Shown piece by piece: positions 10,701-21,300 of a stretch of 64,000 bases of DNA. The notes below the pieces were generated by a model. The model worked only from the letters and a program-made list of their open reading frames with translations. It was not told the origin of the DNA and searched no databases. The stretch's first letter is position 1. Every line of letters begins with the position of its first letter. The translations under genes and the position numbers were made by a program. Origin of the DNA: Antedon bifida (Eukaryota; Echinodermata; Crinoidea; Comatulida; Antedonidae); assembly GCA_963402885.1 (NCBI GenBank), contig OY727093.1, forward strand, positions 2,728,001 to 2,792,000, given 5' to 3'.

Positions 10701-13700
10701 TACCTGATATCACGATTTTATCTCACCTGTTCCGATGTGAAAATGGCAAGCTTTGGAATTCCATAAAGACCTTTCTCCTTTGATTCTGGGAATCGTTTAT
10801 ACCTAGCAACATTCAGTGCATACATATTGGCAAGGGAACCACCTACGGAATAAAAATAACAGACTCATGTCTTTACATTATGTAAACAAAATCTGGAGAT
10901 ATTGTAAACAATCGGGAGCTCAATTACACAATGCTAATACAATATTAACAGCCAAAACCACAAAAGGCAGTAATTATTGCTTGGTTCCCACTCAGAGGCA
11001 AGTGTACCGCAAATAACCGCAATCACTACGCGATGGATCATCCAAACTTGTGATTGATCAACTCACTTGCGTTGAACCTACGTCATTGAGTTTAAGTGGG
11101 AACAGAGCTCAAATGGTACAGAATTATCATATATTATTGTGTTTTGAAATCTTTCATTTTTATAATACCTCTCATTTGTGATTATCCAAGTTCCCTTAAT
11201 GACAATCTACATTTAGACATGTTGTTATAATCAATAGCGGTAATAGATCTTCCATTTAATCCTGTTTGCCACTTACTCCAAATACACTTATTGATTTTAC
11301 CAACAATCTAAAATGGAACGCCCAGGGGTGGCTAACTAATTTCTCAATTCTATATACAGTATTGCTGTAAACCAATGGCTTTCACACTAGAGATAAATTG
11401 AAATACACACTTAAAATGGATCCACTGCACGTACATGTAAAACAAAAGTGTCTTGTGTTTGTAATTACAGCTCATTATAATGAAGAATGATTAATGCTGA
11501 CATGCCAACTTTTACGCTGCTATTTTGGTTTTCGATATTTTTTTAGTCTTGGCCTCCCTATATATATTTTAAACACTGTATACCAAGGTGTTCTTTAAGA
11601 GTTTGGTTTCTACTTAAATGCAACACAAGGACGCAAGCGACAGTTCATATGATCTATCGCATCATGATTGGTCAACTCGCTTCTGTTGCACAACCTAGTA
11701 GGAACCAAGCTTTAACCTCCTGATCGGTCAACCCGGTCCTTAATTAGAAACCTGTACTAACCTGGACAGAAGATGCCATCGCCAGTTTTGTAACCACATA
11801 ATTCTCTAAACTTGGCAAATACTTCGTGTTCAATAAGGGTAAAAAGGGGAGCAACTTCGTAAGTGTACCTTTAAGTAAAAAGTAAATAAAATAATAGAAC
11901 TATTACAAAAAAATAAAAAAATTAATATAGCTGTTAACTATAATAGTGCAGTAAGTTTTAAAGGAATATACTATAATACCCAAAGAAGATTATTTTCCCA
12001 CACACCCTCCCCCCAAAAAACATGAGGGAGGTAGGACAGGTTCATCAAAATAATTAATTCTCAATCATCAAGACTAAAACATGACCTTGAAATAAATAGA
12101 AAAATATTGGTTTATAATTAACTTTTAACCAAAATAGAATATTTATGAGGAATGTGAGATAATAACAATATTCTAATTACTTTTTCACCAAAAAGCAATC
12201 AAACATGAATTGAGCCTATTGATGCATATCGCAAAGTGTTGATGGTATTTGCAGATTGTTCAGTATATACCTCATGTTCATCTCATGTTATAATACATGG
12301 AGAATTTTACTTAAAATATATTTAATCAAAATTACAGTAGAACCCCTACGTTGGGAACCTTCTATTAATGAGACATTTTGATGGGTTCCAAATGTGTCCC
12401 CTTAATAGGAGTTTTACTGTAGTTCATAACCTATATTACACTATAAAAAATAATAATAATAACTGGTACTTGATATATCGTAGCGCATTATGCTGAAAGC
12501 CTCAATGCGCTTTACAAAGACAGAAACATTTTTTTTTTGGGAGAGATTTGAAGACACTTGTGGAAGTTGCCTGACGGATTTCAATAGGCAACGCATTCCA
12601 TAGAGAAACGGATGCCGAAGAAAATGAACGATTTCCATAAAACTTAGTGGAAGGATGAAATATATGGGCAAGATCCTGATCTCAGAGACTGCTTAGGAAC
12701 ATCAGGTTGAATAAGAACAAAAACACATTATTTATATACCATAACCACAGATTGGTTCTAAAGTGTGGTATTCTTAACTATCACCTACAGTGAATATATA
12801 TGGGAAACCTCTATTCATGGGACACCCTATTAAGGGGACACTTTGTTGGATCCAAAGATGTCCCCTTAATAGGGTTTTACTGCATTCTTTCTATTCGAAA
12901 ATTTAATCATTACATGTATATGATTCTATGCTGTACAAATCTCAACAAATAAAGCTGCTTTTGTATTGATTTACAATACAATTTCTAAATATATAATTTC
13001 AATGAACTAGGAATTGTATAGCATTAAAGTCATGATTTCAAAAGGTTAGGTTTATCTTTTGTAAAGCGAAATACTGCCATAACAAAACTAGCTGATAATG
13101 TTAAGCTCTGTCTACACTATCAAGCTAGTTTGAAAAAAAAGAGTGATGTGCTCAAATATGGTAGTGATATGGTTAAATATGGTAGTGATATGACATTATG
13201 GTGTCCACATCACATTTTTTTGTCACATAAAGTTTGATAGTGAAGACAGAGCTTTAGTGTGAATATGAATAACCAATAAAGATTTTACATTTGCTTTGAA
13301 ATAAAAGGAATCACAAATAAGTTGAGTTCAAACCTAAAGAATAGATCACACATACATTGGAAGACACTTTCCACTGGCTTTTATTGTGATTATTACTATT
13401 AAAATATTCAACAGTAATATAAAAAGGGACTTACTGACTAGCATTGATGGCATCGGTCAACCACTGACCAGCCAGACCATATAAATCTTGACCCGCAAAC
13501 AGTTGATTAAAAAAGTGAGGACTTGCTGGAATTAAAAGTTTGACAAATGTTTTAATTATTTAATATAAATATGAATTTTATTTATTTATCTATTTATTAT
13601 TATTATTACAAAGCATACAAATGTATTAATACAAATATATATACTCTTGTAAGTGTCCCTTCAATAGAGGTGTATTTGGCTGTAGTTTTACAATATGTAT

Positions 13701-14630
13701 CTTTTGCTATATTCATTTCACAGTAAAGATTCCCTTTCCAATGTAGGGGTTATATGTTAACAAAATTAACTAATAACCAACCTGGTTTGACGGCGTACTT
13801 GAAGGCACTCCGACAGTGGTCTAGTACTTGTGCATCGGTCTCTCCATCGTCGCGTATGCTTAAGTCAGCCAATCCTTTCAGTGCCTCAGGATCATGAAAT
13901 TCCACAACTAGTATCAAGGAGAAAAACAAAACGTCATTGTATTTGAACTTTCATGTTTTGATGGTAGCTATATATTATATAGCTACCATCAAAACATGGA
14001 AGTTCTATGCTCACATAACTCTAGCATGTGTGAACTATTTATATAATATTTTGAAAAATAAAGCAACCATAAATTATCAAAGATAAATCTAAGCACTATC
14101 CTCTACACATACATTTTTATTGGCAATATATTTTGCCTTTTTAGTCAGTTTTAGAAAAAAATGTACCTTTTGTGTCTGGTTTCGTTGCATCTAGCACGCC
14201 CTCTTTGAAAACTAATTCAAATGCATCGCAGAAGAACTGTTGGTCAGCTGGGAGATTTTGTCTGTGAATGCCGTTGGCTTTAAAACAAAGCAAAATTGTA
14301 AGTAGTGTACAAACAATATTCACAGGATGAACATTCAAAACATTATTCAGCATTTATGTAAATACATTTTTTGAATAAAATAAATATGTTATTGAATTAT
14401 AATTTGTGCTCCCTTTTTGACAGCTAAAATGAAATTTGAAATTTTTGACAGAATATTAACACAATTCATAGAACCCCCCTGTTAATGTACTTTTAGAAGT
14501 TTAAAATTATTCCAGCTTTTAAATCAATTAATTATGCACACAAATGATGCGATGAAAATTACATAAATAAAAACAAAAACTCACCAATTGCGCCATTATC
14601 CAAGCGTTGTGACTTTGATAAAGAACTCAT
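7795..14630 (-). CDS. PLP-dependent acidic amino acid decarboxylase (GAD/CSAD/GADL1 clade)
   Basis: Fourteen coding exons on the minus strand (5'->3'): 14630-14585, 14277-14167, 13907-13782, 13525-13435, 11868-11762, 10842-10727, 10408-10329, 9904-9850, 9609-9493, 9359-9216, 9034-8832, 8372-8321, 8204-8115, 7974-7795. Phases match at every GT/AG junction and give 505 residues, full family length. ATG is at 14628-14630; its exon begins at an acceptor, so a 5' UTR exon lies upstream (a donor near 15095 fits). The enzyme decarboxylates Glu, cysteine sulfinate or Asp with PLP. Seen: [52 protein letters not shown] with the PLP-binding Asp, the Schiff-base Lys315 (9264-9266), [15 protein letters not shown] and [10 protein letters not shown]. 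It lacks the long N-terminal region of animal GAD65/67. KERM and VNFFRQ lean to CSAD/GADL1, LWLHVD and SYDTGDK to GAD, so the substrate is open. Confidence 0.95.
9066..9190. mobile_element. MITE family A, copy 2 (left end lost)
   Basis: Core ATGTGCCCATATATGG ... CCATATTTGGGCACAT and right end TTGATAGTGCAGACAGAGCTT. It fills about 125 of the 181 bases of the decarboxylase intron 9035-9215. Confidence 0.8.
9676..9822. mobile_element. MITE-like family E, copy 3
   Basis: Contains TTGTTTATTGCAGTGAAAAC and ends AGTAGAATAATTTTGACATG, matching the right half of the 1589-1946 copy; the left half is eroded. It lies in the decarboxylase intron 9610-9849. Confidence 0.5.
10268..10327. mobile_element. 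MITE family B, copy 1, against a splice donor
   Basis: Short palindrome with ends TACAGTAGAAT and GTACTACTGTA and an interior TGTCCCTTAATAGGGGTGTC. On the minus strand the decarboxylase exon 10408-10329 is followed by GTAAGTACAGTAG, so the terminus of the element overlaps the donor after the first few intron bases. Confidence 0.7.
10978..11108. mobile_element. MITE family C (GC-rich palindrome), copy 1
   Basis: Ends TTGCTTGGTTCCCACT and AGTGGGAACAGAGCT are inverted; the interior has GATTGATCAACTCACTTGCG. Diverged relative of the cluster at 24427-24931. In a decarboxylase intron. Confidence 0.65.
11589..11714. mobile_element. MITE family C, copy 2
   Basis: Left end GTTTGGTTTCTACTTAAATG, interior GATTGGTCAACTCGCTTC, right end CTAGTAGGAACCAAGCTT. 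It is in the decarboxylase intron 10843-11761, immediately upstream of exon 11762-11868 in plus-strand coordinates. Confidence 0.65.
12333..12421. mobile_element. MITE family B, copy 2
   Basis: Ends ACAGTAGAACCCCT and GGAGTTTTACTGT; interior GTGTCCCCTTAATAGG. In the decarboxylase intron 11869-13434. Confidence 0.7.
12440..12700 (-). mobile_element. LINE fragment, C-terminal RT end
   Basis: On the minus strand one frame reads a C-terminal RT motif, [19 protein letters not shown], followed by VFKSLPK and then a 3' UTR with GCGCATTGAGGC...AATGCGC. The same family occurs at 16400-16640. Fragmentary and non-functional. Confidence 0.7.
12787..12883. mobile_element. MITE family B, copy 3
   Basis: ACCTCTATTCATGGGACACC ... 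TGTCCCCTTAATAGGGTTTT with a TACAG/ACTGC pair at the ends. In the decarboxylase intron 11869-13434. Confidence 0.65.
13103..13254. mobile_element. MITE family A, copy 3
   Basis: AAGCTCTGTCTACACTATCA left and GATAGTGAAGACAGAGCTT right; the interior has two tandem copies of AAATATGGTAGTGATATG. In the decarboxylase intron 11869-13434. Confidence 0.88.
13945..14005. repeat. 61-bp foldback palindrome
   Basis: GAACTTTCATGTTTTGATGG and its inverted counterpart CCATCAAAACATGGAAGTTC flank GTAGCTATATATTATATAGC, giving a nearly perfect hairpin of about 28-bp arms in the decarboxylase intron 13908-14166. Probably a short foldback element. Confidence 0.8.
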
Positions 14631-15624
14631 AGCTCTTGCAGCTAAAAAAAAATTTTAGAAAGATTTTTTATGAATGGAGAGAAACTTCATATAATTAAAA
14701 ATTCAGAAAACAATTTATCACACCAGTTAAACTGTACTAAAATACGTTTATACCAGGGTTTATACAAAATGTACAATTATTACTTATATTAGTTAGACTT
14801 ATTTATAACGTCTTTAACCCACATTTATATCAGTTAATTGGTGAGCTGTACAACAACCAGACTGCAGAGTAGCAACTGCCAGCCATCGTATATCAACCGG
14901 TTTAATTGACCTTTGCCCTGTTCTAGCTAGCTTATCACACACAGGAGCAGCACCCAAACCAACTTACCCGGCTTCATAGATAAAAGTTTGCCACTGCTGA
15001 CAGGCGTTAAGTGTAATGCTAGAGGCCTAGCATTGTTATTACAGCATACAACCACTACTGACTATTATTTACTAATAACTACAGGCTCATACCGTACCTT
15101 TTAAATGTGTTTCCTTGTGCAGTGCAAACTGATGTGCAACGTGCTTGGTTGAGGATAGAATGCTTCTGAATTGAAGCATTATAAGCACACGTACTAAGTT
15201 TAGGCTCAGCTCCAGGTCAGCATGAAAATTTCCACCACGCTGCGGCTAATAGCTGTGACGTCACAGACTTGACATTTAAACTTTTTAGCACTCGATAAAA
15301 CGAGGAGGCTAATTGCGCGCGTATTTAAAGTTCTCTCGCTTTATCTTATATTTATCGATTAATAAAGCTATTAATATTATTAATTAATTAATAATTATAC
15401 TAAGCTGTAAAACTAAATCGATATTACTATTAAATGAAAGTCGTAACAGATGACAGATGTAACAGATAGATGATTTGGAACTTTTTTAAAGTAACACATT
15501 AATTATGCCGGTACTGGTACTAGTCCTAGATATAGTATTAATATTGAAAAGAAATATGCCGAAGGAAATGAAAATAAATGGTAGATAAAATACAAATGAT
15601 AAATAAAATAAATACATTATCGAT

Positions 15625-15775
15625 CCTCCCCTCGGCTCACGCCGCGCCCCTCCCCCCGTCCGGTCCCCGCGCAAAAAGGAAACGCGTAAACCAATGACGC
15701 GCTACGCTCACCAAACACACCGTTCCTTTTTTCGGTTCTGAAAACTTCTCGACGGCGGCCGGCCGCCAATAACCA
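15625..15775. promoter_or_regulatory. CpG-dense island, possible promoter
   Basis: A sharp GC-rich, CpG-rich block, with words such as CACGCCGCGCCCC, GTCCGGTCCCCGCGC and GACGGCGGCCGGCCGCC, in otherwise AT-rich DNA. The last part contains CCAAT (in GCCGCCAATAACC). It lies about 1 kb upstream of the decarboxylase start codon and 2.5 kb upstream of CNBD2; the function is an inference. Confidence 0.4.
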
Positions 15776-16107
15776 CCAGAATATCTTTTTCTTTTCAAGA
15801 AGTTATTGTCGCCTAAAGCCTTGTCTACAACAAACTACTAAAGGTAGTATTTATATGTTTAAAGTTATGATTAAATTTGCTTTTTATATCTAGTGAAAAA
15901 CGTTAGACATATTAATTCTAGGCCTAGGCGCGCCTATGCCTTTTATTTGATTTTTACCTGTCGTGCGCTTCTTCGAATTTGTAGAAGCAAAAAGGACGTG
16001 CGTGGTACGTACGTCGTGCACATGCCGCTTGAATGCGCACGCCCCCATTGTTGTCATCATGTGCTCAAGAAGAAGAGCCACAGCGGATTGCTATAAAGCA
16101 GTCTATA

Positions 16108-16302
16108 AACTGTATTCGAGGGAGACCTTTATTTTGTGAGTGTAATGGTATAATGTATAAATTATAATCAAAGAAATTGTTTCCCCCAGGATATGACAAA
16201 ACACAATTAGTATCAAGTGATAAAAGGCTTTATTATCAAAATGTTTTTAAAGTTTATTCGAGGAAAGCTTTTTTTTAAAGTGGGGCGTTAATTCGAGTAA
16301 AT
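16108..16302. repeat. Dispersed repeat related to 5693-6056
   Basis: Starts near CTGTATTCGAGGGAGACC and ends GGGGCGTTAATTCGAGTAAA; shared words with 5693-6056 indicate a common old element. Boundaries approximate. Confidence 0.4.
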
Positions 16303-16399
16303 GGTATCCACATCTATCAATGAGTATCATATCATTCATTTATTTCTTCCTTTCATTCTTCCACAAAATAGTGTTAATGTAATTAATAATAGTGATCTA

Positions 16400-16640
16400 T
16401 TATATGCTAAATATGCTAAAATTATGCTAAATAATAAATGGGGCTTTATGGCGCATTATCAAAGCCAATGCGCTTCCGGAGACATAACAAACGGAAAACA
16501 AAGAAAAGACATGAGTTTAAAAAGGTGAGACGGTTCTCAAAGTAACCTTAAAAAGCAATTGAAGTAGCCTGACGGATAGAGATAGGTAAACCGTTGCAAA
16601 AGGAACGAAAAACAATAATGCTTTGTTGACGGATATGGAC
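16400..16640 (-). mobile_element. LINE fragment, C-terminal RT end
   Basis: On the minus strand a frame reads CNGLPISIRQATSIAFKVTL, the LPxxIRxxxS...FK pattern of RT C-termini, followed by a 3' UTR with GCGCATTGGCTTTGATAATG, parallel to the copy at 12440-12700. Confidence 0.65.
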
Positions 16641-16866
16641 GGAATGAGCGAATATTATTATTATGTTGTTTGCAGAAAAATATGGCACTGTACCGTAGAC
16701 AGACACGTCACCGTGTTGATCAGTTACACAAGTCAAAAAGTATCCCAGGAATAGAACTGCAACGGTTGTCGAGAAGAGTTTGGAGAAACTGGCGTGGACA
16801 TATGAACACACGGAAAGACGAATCAGATAAATGCACAAAACAAGTAAGAAGTAGGCATATTGCCAA

Positions 16867-16979
16867 GTGTGATGTGCCCAAATATGGTAGTGATATTCCC
16901 AAATATGTAGTGATATGACATCATCATGTCCATATATGAGCACATCACATTTTTTAAGTAGAAGTTTGACAAGGCTTAA
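16867..16979. mobile_element. MITE family A, copy 4 (ends eroded)
   Basis: GTGTGATGTGCCCAAATATG ... CATATATGAGCACATCACAT core with only traces of the terminal GACAAGGCTTAA. Confidence 0.75.
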
Positions 16980-17511
16980 GTGTTGCTTTGCATGCCGTGA
17001 ATAAGAATGTTCCTTTATTCGTTTTATTTGTTTGTACAACAAACAGAGAACATTTATTTTAGGTCGCATAGTAGTTCCGACGATCCTCTTTGAGCTTGTA
17101 ACTTACGTCAACTTTTTGTGTTGCTCTTCTTTGAGCTTGCAACTATCGGATCTTCTTCTAATTTTGCAACTATGTCTATTAGTTACTAAAACAACCACTA
17201 TTAATATTTTGACTTAGTTCTTCCACAATTGTTGTCGCAAACGAATGTCTCTTGACTCATCAACTCTTCCCTTCTTGTTGGCACCTTGAACTGCTTAAGA
17301 TATTGGTAGCTTTTAGGTTTAGGTCAGTTTCATAAACGGGTAATAAATCTTTAAAAAAAACAAAAAAATAAATGCAATCTTCTTAATAATATTGATTGAT
17401 CGATAGGTGTTTTGTATTTTCAGTTATCTGCAAAGTTAACTTTTGCCTATAGATAACCATCATAAGTTTGTATATTACAAACATGATGAAACAACTGTAT
17501 GTATGTATGAA

Positions 17512-17650
17512 AAGTTCTGTCTACACTATCAAAATGTATGTGATAACAAAATATAATGTGCCCATATGGACACGATGACACCATATCACTACCATACATG
17601 AGCAGATCACACTTTTTTTGTCAAACTAATTTGATAATGTAGACAGAGTT
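17512..17650. mobile_element. MITE family A, copy 5
   Basis: AAGTTCTGTCTACACTATCA left, TTTGATAATGTAGACAGAG right, with the standard GTGCCCATATGGAC core. Confidence 0.85.
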
Positions 17651-18306
17651 GTAGAGCCAGGCTCTATAATATTCAGAATAGCACCAAAGTGGTACTAAGT
17701 TTGTCATTACAGCGCCCCCTCACTCACACACAACAATCGTTGTCAGGGTATGATCAACTTCATTACTGACTGAAAAGCATAAAATGTATAATTTTGGTAA
17801 ACATTGATGCACAAACGATACGTTGGGGCTATCATTTGGATAATTCACCAGTCAGCATTTACGTGTGGCCTGGAATGAAATAAAATACAATTCGTTGACA
17901 CCGAACTCATCATCGGCGGAAAAGTGAGCAATCTTGGAATGATTTGACGACCTTGTGAAAGATTTTTTAGTGCAACAGTTAGTTTAATTATGCACGATCA
18001 TTAATCCAGCGAATACAGATTCAAACTAATTGAGGACGAGCATAATTTATGAAATTTAAATATTTGTTGTCGGTGCCAATTTAAATACGGTAGCAATCAA
18101 CATTTCGAAAATCGTCGACGAACGACTATAGGCGCGCGACTGCAATTTATTTGAGAAGTAGGCCTAACAGATGAAATGCATAGGCCTATGTTTTAATGAA
18201 TGTTCTGGGCAACATAGTGTTATTAAGAGTAACTACACATTACACAAATTAATTTTGAATTTCGACTGCCACGGCGTTTCTGTGAGTGTCTACTAACAAA
18301 ACTAAT

Positions 18307-21300
18307 ATGGCATACGAGGAGAAATCTTGCGAATTGGACAACTACCATGATGACCGGAAGTATGCTTCAGAGAAAGGAGTTTTGGTAACTGTATTACTGG
18401 AAGACATCAGCGTTAGTAATGACCACTGGTATGATCCAAAGACTACAGTATGTATTCCGTTATATCATTTTTGATAGTTCGATAATCTCGACGTAACCGT
18501 CTGATCCCTACCTTTATTCCCCACGCCCATTGTCGTAACGCCGCATGCCCGAGGCTCCTGGTTTAGGTGGCTTTCCATCGCTGGAGGTCTGTGGTGTTTT
18601 TAGCTTTTTCGACATATTTAAATGCCTGATTTTTCCGTTACGCCACTGCCCACACATAATTGGTACGTGATTTATCCGATTAATAATAATAATTCATTGC
18701 GTTATTTATAAAAATCGATTAATTCATATCGTTTATTCCACTTGGAACGTGGTTGATAACGATACCTTATTCTAAATTGAAAACACGTTTTGTTTGCATT
18801 ATTATGATAAAAATGCGAGTCCTAATCTAAAATGTTTTTTATCTAATATAATTATTTGTATTCAATTGGGTAGGGATGATTGAAAGTGTTCTGTTCCCAA
18901 ATCATTATCCTGCGTCAGGGTGTGTACTTCATTTCTCCGTATCTTAAAGTACAGTGTATTAGGAAAGTTCCATTTCACAGCGTGTCTTGTTCGTCACATA
19001 TTGTAACTGTATTATATGAAATATCTGGTATTCGGCTGGATGGACCACCCTCGTAGAATATTCCTGAAATAAATAAATATAAAATTCTTACGGTTGAGAG
19101 TCAAAATATTATGTGACACTATATTTTGGAATTTGCCTATAATACTATTCAAATTATGACATTTGCCTAGATATACTCTACGGTAGTTTATGAAATGGAC
19201 AATCTGCTAATGTTATATTGAAAACTGTCATCTGACGAAAGCAAAATTAACATCTTTCTCGGGAGCCATCATCACTCATGTGGTTTGCATTACATGCGTA
19301 CATAATATATCACTAAATTGTATACGATAATCAGGAGACAGTTATTAGTCTTTATGACTGCTAAAGGAAATAATGAAAATCGTCTACTTGTTACAACATC
19401 TGCTAATGATAAGCATAGTTAAATTGTTAGACATATATATGCTACAGGCCTAAGCAGTGTCTTCCTGTTCGTGAAATTAGACGAGTGCAATTTCCATGGC
19501 AATATTGAGCTGAATAAAAACGGGTTAAGTTTGTTTTGTTCGATTTAAATTATTCACTTTAGATAGCTACATGCATGTTTCAAATATATCAATATTATTT
19601 CTAGGGAAATATTGAATCATTTAATTGCAATAGCCTTTAAAACTACAAAACAATAAAATAAATATAAGCGAAATTAAACCAACATCATTCAGTGAATAAG
19701 GATTTACACTGAGAGGATTAGTATGAATTCTGTTTTTGTAAAATGTCTAAAGCTTGGTCTATACACGTCAATATCAAATTTTATGTGACAAAAAAGGTGT
19801 GATGTGCCCAAATATGGTAGTGATGTGACGCCATCGTATCCATGGGTACATCACATAAAGTTTGATAGTGTGGACAGAGCTTAAGGTCTATCAAACCAGT
19901 CTCTTATAGTTTCCCTCACCTTGAATACGTCTAGTATAGTATGGTGTATCGACAACCGGACTTTTGCTTAATAGATATTATGCTCGAGGGTAAACAATAG
20001 TCTTTACGCGTAATCATTGCGCACTTGCTAATAAAGCTCTGTCTACACTATCAAATTAGTTTGATGACAAAAACAAGTGTGATGTGCCCAAATATGGTAG
20101 TATCATCATGTCATATATGAGCACATCACATTTTTTTTGTCACATAAAGTTTGATAGTGTAGACAGAGCTTTAGATTAGTGATGACTCGGCTAGGAACAT
20201 AACTGTTCACTCGCAATATTTTTTTATGCACAAGGTTATGAGTAGTGTATGCTAATTAAAAACGAACGACATCCAATATTTGTATATGATATCAAATTAT
20301 GAATTCACTGAAGCAAAAATAACATTTTAATGGCAATTTATGAGACAATGTAGTCGTTAGATAAACATGTATTCTATCGATCAGATATCAAAATACACAC
20401 GGCATCATACAATATTTACAATTGTCGTGTTAGACTAATATTTTATTCATTTTTTTTGCAGAATGAAGAAGTCGATACCAGGGTTTGGAGAAGAACAGAT
20501 ATATCGGTATATTCAACTTTCAAATAATCTTTATTGCCATCATTATATTAAAAACAAATATATATACTTGGAAAAATTAAAATTCATATAAATACATAAA
20601 TAAGTGTTATCATAAGAGCAAACACAAGCAGAAAAAACCGTCCAAAAAAGAGACACGTACATAAAAGGATTCTAACATAGCAAAATTGCCTTTACTAATA
20701 TTTTAGTAGGACTATATTTCCTATTAACACACATTTAAATTTGTCTAAATGTAAATATATAATGGTTTAAAACTGTAGGCCCACATTCATGAAAGAGGAC
20801 TATCTTTAGTCCAGGACTAAAGAGTCCCCTTTCATGAATATGGGCCATATACACTAGTCGTGTATTTTGCGAAATGTCGTAGTAGAGTTGTTAGCCTGGG
20901 TGGTTAACGTGCTTGCCTTCCAATCCCAAGGTCCTGGGTTCTATCCTGACATAATCCAGTGTATACGTTTTTATTTAGTTTTATACAAACTGTTAATTAA
21001 TACAGCGTTCAATTTATTTCTTGGGACTGTATCGATTAACGCTCAGAACAGCATTGTGTTGATATAATGGAAAGGAATTGACCGGGGCCGTTTTCCGTTG
21101 AAACGGAACAAGTGTGAATGCAACTTTAGTGTATTGGTATCATTAAAATCATTTTTTCCTATAATATTAATTATACATAGCCGAAGAAAAGATTTAAAAA
21201 GGCAATACGACAAGTACGGATGATTTGCGCCGTGAACATGAACCTCAACAAGTATGCTAACGAGGCCGGACATAGTATGTTTGCCGCTCACATGCCAGAC

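Larger units (their letters stand above)
14642..18306. other. Divergent intergenic interval (decarboxylase / CNBD2 promoters)
   Basis: Separates two genes transcribed away from each other. It contains the probable decarboxylase 5' UTR region (about 15095-15220), a CpG-dense island at 15625-15775, a repeat at 16108-16302, a LINE fragment at 16400-16640 and MITEs at 16867-16979 and 17512-17650. No coding exon with family support is seen. Confidence 0.6.

Noticed and set aside
16548..17069. 173-codon minus-strand ORF, the longest apart from CNBD2 exon 11
   Set aside because: It runs through a LINE C-terminal fragment and a MITE A in the wrong context. Only the LINE part has protein similarity.
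18286..18306. Upstream GTG start for CNBD2
   Set aside because: Nuclear animal genes rarely start at GTG, and a good ATG follows 21 bases later in the same frame.
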